Shown here one piece after another: positions 24,947-32,769 of a stretch of DNA of 32,769 bases. The DNA lies in contig DATKOR010000018.1 in the NCBI GenBank assembly GCA_035524495.1, positions 1-32,769 on the forward strand, in the 5' to 3' direction. Every line of letters starts with the position of its first letter. Position 1 is the stretch's first letter. A program made the position numbers and the translations under genes. The DNA comes from CAIKZZ01 sp035524495 (GTDB lineage Bacteria > Pseudomonadota > Gammaproteobacteria > Steroidobacterales > Steroidobacteraceae). The notes under the pieces are model-generated. The model was not told where the DNA came from and did no database searches. It saw only the letters and a list, made by a program, of their open reading frames with translations.

Positions 24947-25828
24947 TCAGCTCCCGGTGTCGACCGCGCTCGGGTCCCTCAGCGCGATGATCGTGACGCC
25001 GACGAGCGTCAGCACACCGCCGGCGACGAGCTTGGGCGTCAGCGCATCATTGAGCAGCACGACGCCGAGGATCACCGAGCACACCGGCGAGAGCGTCGTC
25101 AGCGGCGAAACGCTCGAGACCGGGTAGCGGCCGATGAGCCAGTAGTAGCCGGTGTGCGCGACGAGGCTCGAGCACACGACCGTGAAGGCGAGCGCGCCCC
25201 AGCCCGCGGCGCCCGCGGCGTCGATCGCGGCCCGCTGGCCGCTCTCGAGCCAGCAGGTCAGCGGCCACAGCACCGGCAGCCCCGAGAACGCGAACCAGGC
25301 CTGCAGCTCGAGCGGCCGGATCGCCTCGCCGAGGCGCTTGACCGCAATGACGCCGAGGGAGCCGACGAACGCCGACAGGACGACGAGCGCGAGCCCGGTG
25401 CGTTCGGCAACGACGCCCGGCTGCATCGCGATCAGCGCGACGCCGCCGAAGGCGAGCAGGATGCCGAGGCGCCGGCGCCAGTGGATGACCTCGCCGAGCA
25501 GCACGACCGACATCAGCGTCGTGAACGGCACGCCGAGCTGCGAGGCGATCGCGACCGAGCCGACGTGGGTCGTGAGCGCGAGGCCGGTGAAGAGCAGCGA
25601 GAACTGCAACCCGCCGGAGAGCACCGCCGCGGTCAGCAGCTGCAGCATCCGCCCCGGATGCCAGCGCAGGAACGGCACCAGCACGAGCGCGAGCGCGGTG
25701 AACCTGAGCGCCGTGAACAGCACCGGCGGGAAATTCTGCACCCCGACCTTGCTCGCGATCAGGTTGAAACCCCAGATCAGGTTGATCAGCAGCAGGAACG
25801 CGAGGTCGCGGGGCGCGAGGTGCGTCAC
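24947..25828 (-). CDS. EamA/DMT-superfamily membrane transporter
   Basis: A 293-residue inner-membrane protein of about ten helices in two EamA repeats. The opening LAFLLLINLIWGFNLIASKV and, in the second half, VVCSSLVAHTGYYWLIGRYP with SVSPLTTLSPVCSVILGVVL are typical of drug/metabolite exporters. GTG at 25828 overlaps the aminopeptidase stop as GTGA. Family members export amino acids or metabolites such as threonine, cysteine or purines. Coupling to a leucyl aminopeptidase and the BCAA setting make amino-acid export plausible, but the substrate is not readable from sequence. Confidence 0.9.
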   Translation of the reverse strand: MTHLAPRDLAFLLLINLIWGFNLIASKVGVQNFPPVLFTALRFTALALVLVPFLRWHPGRMLQLLTAAVLSGGLQFSLLFTGLALTTHVGSVAIASQLGVPFTTLMSVVLLGEVIHWRRRLGILLAFGGVALIAMQPGVVAERTGLALVVLSAFVGSLGVIAVKRLGEAIRPLELQAWFAFSGLPVLWPLTCWLESGQRAAIDAAGAAGWGALAFTVVCSSLVAHTGYYWLIGRYPVSSVSPLTTLSPVCSVILGVVLLNDALTPKLVAGGVLTLVGVTIIALRDPSAVDTGS

Positions 25829-27225
25829 GTCGCGTAGCGGGCCGACAAGAGCGCAAAGAGCGCGCGCAGCGCCTGCGCCTCGGCCCCCACCGGCCGACCG
25901 GGGCGCTCCTTGCCGTTCCACGCGTAGATGTCGAGGTGCAGCCAGGGCGTCGACTCGGCGACGAAGCGCTTGAGAAAGAGCGCCGCGACGATCGAGCCCG
26001 CGAAGCCGGACGCCGAGGCGTTGCTGAGGTCCGCGACCTTCGAGGCGAGCTCGTCCTCGTACGGGCCCCACAGCGGCATCGGCCAGAGCGGATCGCCGCT
26101 CGCGCGGCCGTGCGCGGCGAGCTCGTTCGCGAGCCGCTCCTCGCTCGCGTAGAGCGCCGGGAGCTCCGGCCCGAGCGCCACGCGCGCCGCCCCGGTCAGC
26201 GTCGCGAGGTCGACGAGGAGCTCCGGGCGCTCCTCGTCGGCGAGCGCGAGCGCATCGGCGAGCACGAGGCGGCCCTCGGCGTCGGTGTTCGTGACCTCGA
26301 CCGAGAGGCCGGCACGCGTCGCGAGCACGTCGCCGGGCCGGTAGGCGTTCCCGGCGACGCTGTTCTCGACCGCGGGCACGAGGAGCCTCAGCCGCACCTT
26401 CAGGCGCGCGTCCATCACGAGCTGCGCGAGCGCGAGCGCGCAGGCGGCGCCGCCCATGTCCTTCTTCATCAGCGCCATGCCGGTCGAGGGCTTGAGGTCG
26501 AGCCCGCCGGTGTCGAAGCACACGCCCTTGCCGACCAGCGTCACGCGCGGACCGCTGGTCCCGAAGCGCAGCTCCAGGAGCCTGGGCGCGCGCGGCGAGG
26601 CCCGCCCGACGGCGTGGATCGCAGGGCAGCGCTCGGCGAGCAGCGCATCGCCGACGATTTCGCGGAACTCGGCGCCATAGCGGCGCGCGACGCGCTCGAC
26701 CGCCGCCCCGAGCTCGGCGGGTCCTAAGTCCGAGGCCGGCGTGTTGATGAGGTCGCGGGCGAGCGCATCGGCCTCGGCGAGCCGCCGCACGAGCGGAAGC
26801 TCCGCCCCGGCAGGCGCCACGAGCGATGGCGGCGCGGGCGGCGCGCTGCCCCGCCGGTAACGGTCGAAGCGGTAGCAGCCGAGCGCCCAGCCGAGCGCCG
26901 CGTGGGTGGCCGAAGAAGGCGACAGACCGTCGGCGAGCCGGTAGCTGCCGGGCGCGAGGCGATCGGGCGCCCCCTGCAGGTGCTGCGGCATGAGCTCGGC
27001 GAGCGAGCCCAAGCGTCCGAGGCCGAGTGCGGCGCCCGAGGGCTCGCCGCCCGCCCCGGGCAGCATCAGAATGCGGCCGCGCTCGCCGCGAAAGCCGTTG
27101 CCGCGCACCCAGGCCTCGAGCCGGCCGCGCTCGGGGAGGCGCGCGAGCCAGCCGTCGGCGTCCTCTTCGCGCACCAGCCAGAGCGGACGGCAGGACGCAT
27201 CGGCATGTTCAAGGAACGGCAGCAT
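25825..27225 (-). CDS. M17 leucyl aminopeptidase family protein
   Basis: A 466-residue M17 peptidase. The C-terminal catalytic domain holds every active-site position aligned to E. coli PepA: Lys233 and Asp238 (VGKGVCFDTGG), Lys245 (LKPS), Asp256 (KKDMGG), Asp315, Glu317 and Arg319 (NTDAEGRL). The enzyme removes N-terminal residues from peptides using two divalent metals. GGAGG six bases before the ATG confirms the start. The N-terminal domain is shorter than and dissimilar to PepA, so it is better called an M17-family (PepB-like in size) enzyme. It is divergent from the ilvC-leu operon and coupled to the EamA transporter. Confidence 0.92.
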   Translation of the reverse strand: MLPFLEHADASCRPLWLVREEDADGWLARLPERGRLEAWVRGNGFRGERGRILMLPGAGGEPSGAALGLGRLGSLAELMPQHLQGAPDRLAPGSYRLADGLSPSSATHAALGWALGCYRFDRYRRGSAPPAPPSLVAPAGAELPLVRRLAEADALARDLINTPASDLGPAELGAAVERVARRYGAEFREIVGDALLAERCPAIHAVGRASPRAPRLLELRFGTSGPRVTLVGKGVCFDTGGLDLKPSTGMALMKKDMGGAACALALAQLVMDARLKVRLRLLVPAVENSVAGNAYRPGDVLATRAGLSVEVTNTDAEGRLVLADALALADEERPELLVDLATLTGAARVALGPELPALYASEERLANELAAHGRASGDPLWPMPLWGPYEDELASKVADLSNASASGFAGSIVAALFLKRFVAESTPWLHLDIYAWNGKERPGRPVGAEAQALRALFALLSARYAT

Positions 27226-27246
27226 CGGGGCCCTCCGCAGCCCCGA

Positions 27247-27275
27247 ATAGTCGAACGGAGCGGCCACGTTGACAA
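27247..27275 (-). promoter_or_regulatory. sigma70-type promoter of the aminopeptidase gene
   Basis: On the minus strand TTGTCA (27275-27270) and GACTAT (27252-27247) are exactly 17 bases apart. The -35 overlaps a plus-strand TTGACA (27269-27274), so the two divergent promoters may share or compete for this site. The matching plus-strand -10 (TATGCT, 27288-27293) is only 13 bases away, so the plus-strand promoter is unsure. Confidence 0.5.
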
Positions 27276-27326
27276 GGCCGCGGCCGCTATGCTGACATCC
27301 AAGCGTTAACCCGACGCGCGACCCCG

Positions 27327-27443
27327 ATGGCTGTCTGTGACCCTCCGATTGCCCGTATCCACGTGACGCCGCTGGCGTCGCGCCCGCTCGCGCTCGCGCT
27401 TCCCCTCCTTCTTCGCACTCGGAGGTGCGGGATCCTCGGCTGA
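27327..27443 (+). CDS. leucine-rich leader peptide of the ilvC-leuACDB operon
   Basis: A 38-codon ORF, ATG at 27327 to TGA at 27441-27443. It starts MAVCDPPIARIHVTPL and continues with RPLALALPLLLRTRRCGILG. Thirteen of 38 residues are Leu, Ile or Val, with eight Leu, including three consecutive Leu codons CTC CTT CTT (27405-27413). Three of the eight Leu codons are CTT, which seems uncommon in the neighbouring genes. No Shine-Dalgarno is visible before the ATG, and an in-frame GTG at 27363 could also serve as start; both keep the Leu run. It resembles LeuL/IlvL leader peptides in size, composition and position: starvation would stall a ribosome at the Leu run. Confidence 0.75.
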   Translation: MAVCDPPIARIHVTPLASRPLALALPLLLRTRRCGILG

Positions 27444-27506
27444 CGCGAAGTCGCCACTCAACACAGGAACCCCGCACCGGCACCGCCCGAGGCGGGGTTT
27501 TCTTTT
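27414..27506 (+). promoter_or_regulatory. transcription attenuator (alternative RNA hairpins) before ilvC
   Basis: Three competing pairings are visible. Pause hairpin: CGCAC (27414-27418) with GTGCG (27425-27429). Antiterminator: GGTGCGGG (27424-27431) is the exact complement of CCCGCACC (27471-27478). Terminator: AACCCCGC (27468-27475) with GCGGGGTT (27492-27499). The antiterminator uses the 5' arm of the terminator, so the two exclude each other. Its upstream arm lies inside the leader-peptide frame, 11 to 18 bases after the Leu run, where a stalled ribosome would leave it free but one reaching the stop codon would cover it. Confidence 0.75.
27468..27506 (+). terminator. Rho-independent terminator of the ilvC-leu attenuator
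   Basis: An 8-base-pair stem AACCCCGC/GCGGGGTT with a 16-base loop is followed by TTTTCTTTT (27498-27506). It lies 25 bases after the leader-peptide stop and 31 bases before the ilvC ATG, with no other plus-strand gene upstream to terminate, which argues for attenuation. Confidence 0.88.
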
Positions 27507-27536
27507 GGCCCCTGGCATTGCATCCGGAGAGAGCTC

Positions 27537-28529
27537 ATGCGGATTTACTCGGCGAAAGATGTCGACTCGAAGGCCCTGAAGGGCGCGAAGATCGCGATCC
27601 TCGGCTACGGCAGCCAGGGCCGCGCCCACGCCCTGAACCTGAAGGACAGCGGCTACGACGTCGTCGTGGGCCTCAGGCGCGATGGCGCGAGCTGGGCCAA
27701 GGCCAAGAAGGACGGCCTCAAGGTCGCCGAGCCCGCGGTCGCCGCCAAGGGCGCGCAGCTGGTGGCGCTGCTGACGCCCGACCTCGCCCAGCCGGCGGTC
27801 TATGCCGAGATCAAGGGCGCGCTCGGCCGGGGCGCGACGCTGCTGTTCGCGCACGGCTTCAACATCCACTTCAAGCAGATCAAGCCGCGCAAGGACCTCG
27901 ACGTCGTGCTGATCGCGCCCAAGGGTCCCGGGGACCTCGTGCGGCGGCAGTACCAGCAGGGTCGCGGCGTGCCGTGCCTGATCGCGGTCGCGCAGAACGC
28001 GACCGGCAAGGCCAAGCAGAAGGCGCTCGCCTACGCGCATGGCATCGGCGGCACGCGCGGCGGCGTGCTTGAGACGACCTTCGAGGAGGAGACGGTGACC
28101 GACCTCTTCGGCGAACAGGTCGTGCTCTGCGGCGGCACGACCGAGCTCGTCGTCAAGGGCTTCGAGACGCTGGTCGAGGCCGGCTACAAGCCCGAGGCCG
28201 CCTACTACGAGGTGCTGCACGAGCTCAAGCTCATCGTCGACCTCTTGCACGAGGGCGGGCTCGCGAAGATGCACCAGTTCATCTCCGAGACCGCGAAGTA
28301 CGGCGACCTGACGCGCGGGCCGCGCGTCGTCACGCGCTCGACCAAGGCGGAGATGAAGAAGATCCTCAAGGAGATCCAGGCCGGCAAGTTCGCGCGCCAG
28401 TGGATCCGCGAGGCCAAGAGCGGCAAGAAGAAGTACACGAAGCTGCTCAACAAGGACTTGAGGCACCCGATCGAGAAGGTCGGTCGCGCGCTGCGCGCCC
28501 GGATGCCCTGGCTGGAACAGGCCCGCTAG
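27537..28529 (+). CDS. ilvC: ketol-acid reductoisomerase (class I)
   Basis: A 330-residue short-form KARI. The Rossmann motif GYGSQGRAHALNLKDSGYDV is followed by the cofactor-specificity loop LRRDGASWAKAK; the Arg and Ser residues there favour NADPH. Catalytic elements include FAHGFNIHF and the Mg-binding Asp and Glu of VTDLFGEQVVLCGG, then the C-terminal knotted helical domain (YEVLHELKLIVDLLHEGG). It turns acetolactate into 2,3-dihydroxy-isovalerate. GGAGAG precedes the ATG. It is first in the operon, 19 bases before leuA; the ilvBH genes that often precede ilvC are absent. Confidence 0.97.
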   Translation: MRIYSAKDVDSKALKGAKIAILGYGSQGRAHALNLKDSGYDVVVGLRRDGASWAKAKKDGLKVAEPAVAAKGAQLVALLTPDLAQPAVYAEIKGALGRGATLLFAHGFNIHFKQIKPRKDLDVVLIAPKGPGDLVRRQYQQGRGVPCLIAVAQNATGKAKQKALAYAHGIGGTRGGVLETTFEEETVTDLFGEQVVLCGGTTELVVKGFETLVEAGYKPEAAYYEVLHELKLIVDLLHEGGLAKMHQFISETAKYGDLTRGPRVVTRSTKAEMKKILKEIQAGKFARQWIREAKSGKKKYTKLLNKDLRHPIEKVGRALRARMPWLEQAR

Positions 28530-28548
28530 TCCGTACGGAGACACCGTC

Positions 28549-30128
<1,580 letters not shown>

Positions 30129-30132
<4 letters not shown>

Positions 30133-31532
30133 CGGCGACGACGCTGGTCGAGAAGATCTGGCGCGCGCACGAGGTGGTCGCCGAGAGCGACGAGACCCCG
30201 GCGGTGCTGTACGTCGACCTGCACCTGACGCACGAGGTCACGACGCCGCAGGCCTACGCGATGCTGCGCGGCCGCGGGCTCAAGGTGCGGCGCACCGACC
30301 GCACCGTCGGCACGATGGACCACTCGACGCCGACCATCGCCGACGAGCTCTACGGGAGGATCCCGATCCGCCTCGAGAGCGCCGCGCGCCAGGTGCGCGA
30401 GTTCGAGAAGAACTGCGCCGAGTTCGGCGTCGAGGTGTTCGGCATCGAGCACCCGGACCGCGGCATCGTCCACATCATCGGGCCGGAGCTCGGGCTCACG
30501 CAGCCCGGCCAGACGATCGTCTGCGGCGACAGCCACACCAGCACCCACGGCGCCTTCGGCGCCCTCGCCTTCGGCATCGGCACGACCGAGGTCGGCCACG
30601 TGCTCGCGACGCAGTGCCTGCTGCAGCGGCAGCCGAAGACGCTCGCGATCAACGTCGACGGCAAGCTCGCGCCCGGCGTGACCGCCAAGGACCTCGTGCT
30701 CGCGATCATCCAGCGCCTCGGCGTCGCCGGCGGCACGGGCTCGGTCATCGAGTACCGCGGCGCGACGATCCGCGAGCTCGACATGGACGAGCGCATGACG
30801 GTCTGCAACATGTCGATCGAGGCCGGCGCACGCGCCGGCCTCGTCGCCCCAGACGAGACGACCTTCGCGTACCTGGAGGGCCGGCCGCGGGCGCCCAAGG
30901 GCGCCGCCTGGGACGCCGCGGTCGCGGGCTGGCGCACGCTCGCGAGCGATCCGGGCGCGCGCTTCGACCGCGAGATCGCGCTCGATGCCGCGGCGCTCGC
31001 GCCGATGATCACCTACGGCACGAACCCCGGCATGTCGGTCGCGATCGGCGAGTCGATCCCATTGAGGCCCGGCGATGCGATCCACGACAAGGCCCTCAAC
31101 TACATGGGCCTCGAGGCGGGCCAGTCGATGCTCGGCCAGCACGTCGAGTACGTGTTCATCGGCAGCTGCACCAACGCGCGCCTCTCGGACCTGCGGGCCG
31201 CGGCCGGGGTGCTGCGCGGCCGGCGCATCGCGAAGGGCCTGAAGCTCCTCGTCGTGCCGGGCTCGCAGCGCATCAAGCGCGAGGCCGAGCGCGAGGGGCT
31301 CGACCGCGTGTTCACCGATGCCGGCGCCGAGTGGCGCGAGTCCGGCTGCTCGATGTGCCTCGGCATGAACGGCGACCTCGTCGCGCGCGGCGCGTACTGC
31401 GTCAGCACCAGCAACCGCAACTTCGAGGGTCGCCAGGGCGTCGGCGCGCGGACCTTGCTCGCGAGCCCGATCACCGCCGCCGCGAGCGCGATCGAAGGCC
31501 GGGTCAGCGACCCGCGCCAGTTCCTGTCCTGA
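30129..31532 (+). CDS. leuC: 3-isopropylmalate dehydratase large subunit
   Basis: A 467-residue aconitase-family large subunit. 4Fe-4S ligands are the Cys of FIGSCTNARLSDLR and the pair in SGCSMCLGMN. Substrate-site motifs include VGTMDHSTPT, VCGDSHTSTHGAFGALAFGI and NMSIEAGARAGL. With LeuD it isomerises 2- to 3-isopropylmalate. The ATG lies in an ATGA overlap with the leuA stop and has no strong Shine-Dalgarno, so it relies on coupling. leuD follows eight bases after its stop. Confidence 0.97.
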
Positions 31533-31540
31533 GGAAGGCG

Positions 31541-32119
31541 ATGCAACCGACGCAGAGCATCCGTTCGCGCACCGTCGTCATGGCGCGCACCAACATCGAC
31601 ACCGACCAGATCATGCCGGCGCGCTTCCTGACGACGACGACGCGCGAGGGCCTCGGCAAGCACCTGTTCGCCGACTGGCGCTACGACGCGAACGGCAAGC
31701 CGGTCGCCGACTTCGTGCTGAACCGGCCCGAGTCCGCCGGCTGCGGCATCCTGGTCGCCGGCCGCAACATCGGCTGCGGCTCCTCGCGCGAGCACGCGCC
31801 GTGGGGGCTTGCCGACTACGGCTTCCGGGCGGTCGTCAGCACCGAGATCGCGGACATCTTCCGCAACAACTGCCTGAAGAACGGCCTCGTGCCCGCGGTC
31901 ATCGACGAGGCCGCGCACGCCTGGCTCCTCGAGCACCCGGGCGTCGAGATCACGATCGACCTCGACAGCTGCACGCTCGCGCTCCCCGACGGGCGGCGCG
32001 TGCCGTTCCCGCTCGAGGCCTTCGCGCGCTACTGCCTGATGCACGGCGTCGACGAGACGGGCTACCTGCTCGCCCAGGAGGCCGCGATCCGCGCCTACGA
32101 GCTCAGGACCGGCCGGTGA
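31541..32119 (+). CDS. leuD: 3-isopropylmalate dehydratase small subunit
   Basis: A 192-residue small subunit. Marks: ARTNIDTDQIMPARFL near the start, GRNIGCGSSREHAPWGLADY and VVSTEIADIFRNNCLKNGL, the swivel-domain residues that complete the LeuCD active site. GAGGAAGG stands two bases before the ATG, spanning the short leuC-leuD gap. Its stop overlaps the leuB start as GTGA. Confidence 0.97.
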   Translation: MQPTQSIRSRTVVMARTNIDTDQIMPARFLTTTTREGLGKHLFADWRYDANGKPVADFVLNRPESAGCGILVAGRNIGCGSSREHAPWGLADYGFRAVVSTEIADIFRNNCLKNGLVPAVIDEAAHAWLLEHPGVEITIDLDSCTLALPDGRRVPFPLEAFARYCLMHGVDETGYLLAQEAAIRAYELRTGR

Positions 32120-32769
32120 AGGCCCACCTCGCGGTACTGCCGGGCGACGGCATCGGCCCCGAGGTCGTCGCCGAGGCCGTGCGCTGCCTCGAGGCGATCG
32201 CGCGGCGCTTCAGGCACGAGTTCCGCTTCGAGGAGGCGCCGGTCGGCGCCGCGGCGATGGACGCGACCGGGCTGCCGCTGCCGCCGGCGACGCTGGCACT
32301 TGCGAAGACCGCCGATGCGATCCTCTTCGGCGCGATCGGCTCGCCGCGCTACTCGGACCCCGCGCAGAAGGTGCGCCCGGAGCAGGCGATCCTGCAGCTG
32401 CGGCGCGAGCTGCAGCTCTACGCGAACTTAAGGCCCGTGACCTGCTTCAAGGCGGTGCTCGACGCCTCGCCGCTCAAGGCAGAGCTCCTCGAGGGCGTCG
32501 ACATCATGGTGATCCGCGAGCTCACGGGCGGCATCTACTTCGGCGAGAAGACCCGCACCGAGACCTCGGCCAGCGACCTGTGCGTCTACACGGTGCCTGA
32601 GATCGAGCGCATCGTGCGCCTCGGCGGTCGGCTCGCGCGCGCGCGGCGCAAGCACCTGACCTCGGTCGACAAGGCGAACGTGCTCGAGACCTCGCGGCTG
32701 TGGCGCTCGGTGGTGACGCGGATCCACGCCGCCGAGTTCCCGGAGCTCGCGCTCGAGCACATCTACATC
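32116..32769 (+). CDS. leuB: 3-isopropylmalate dehydrogenase (partial, cut by right edge)
   Basis: The first 218 residues are present and the frame is open at the edge. It starts at GTG (32116) inside a GTGA overlap with leuD: VKAHLAVLPGDGIGPEVVAE. Family marks are LFGAIGSPRY, the substrate-binding arginines in LQLRRELQLYANLRPV, ELTGGIYFGEKTR, and the catalytic lysine region TSVDKANVLETSRLWR. It oxidises and decarboxylates 3-isopropylmalate to 2-ketoisocaproate, the leucine precursor, using NAD. About 130 to 140 residues are missing. Confidence 0.96.
   Translation, partial: MKAHLAVLPGDGIGPEVVAEAVRCLEAIARRFRHEFRFEEAPVGAAAMDATGLPLPPATLALAKTADAILFGAIGSPRYSDPAQKVRPEQAILQLRRELQLYANLRPVTCFKAVLDASPLKAELLEGVDIMVIRELTGGIYFGEKTRTETSASDLCVYTVPEIERIVRLGGRLARARRKHLTSVDKANVLETSRLWRSVVTRIHAAEFPELALEHIYI

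Overview
The window is a gene-dense, very GC-rich stretch of a bacterial chromosome. Gene content (AddAB-like repair pair of the beta/gammaproteobacterial type, NnrU, type III CoA-transferases, TonB-ExbB-ExbD-ExbD, leader-peptide attenuation ahead of leucine genes) points to a beta- or gammaproteobacterium. I cannot fix the genus. No rRNA, tRNA, CRISPR array, insertion sequence or phage gene was seen, and most intergenic gaps are short. Many genes start with GTG, and stop/start overlaps of the GTGA or ATGA kind are frequent.

Region 1 (1-10860, all on the minus strand). In transcription order: a four-gene dipeptide/oligopeptide-type ABC transporter (two permeases, two ATPases, no binding protein nearby), an unrecognised 83-residue protein, a two-lobed cupin-like protein translationally coupled to it, a type III CoA-transferase, an AlaA-like aminotransferase, and an AddB-like nuclease overlapping an AddA-like helicase that runs off the left edge. 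A minus-strand terminator at 10824-10855 lies upstream of the transporter and has no obvious gene feeding into it.

Region 2 (11092-17880). etfBA follows a sigma70-like promoter. Next come a small membrane protein divergent from an NnrU-family membrane protein, a Prx5-type peroxiredoxin, a YXWGXW-repeat lipoprotein with an Asn-rich tract, and an HMG-CoA lyase divergent from a second type III CoA-transferase. The last pair plus ETF suggests acyl-CoA and branched-chain catabolism.

Region 3 (17891-23057, minus strand). A TonB energy-transduction operon (tonB, exbB, two exbD) is closed by a strong terminator. Two tandem paralogous secreted TPR proteins follow it.

Region 4 (23151-32769). This part is dominated by branched-chain amino-acid synthesis. 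ilvD, a DMT-family transporter and an M17 leucyl aminopeptidase-like gene are on the minus strand. Divergent from the peptidase runs a plus-strand operon ilvC-leuA-leuC-leuD-leuB (leuB cut by the right edge). Its 5' region holds a 38-codon leader ORF rich in Leu codons, mutually exclusive hairpins and a Rho-independent terminator. This is a textbook leader-peptide attenuator and, in my reading, the most interesting element of the window.
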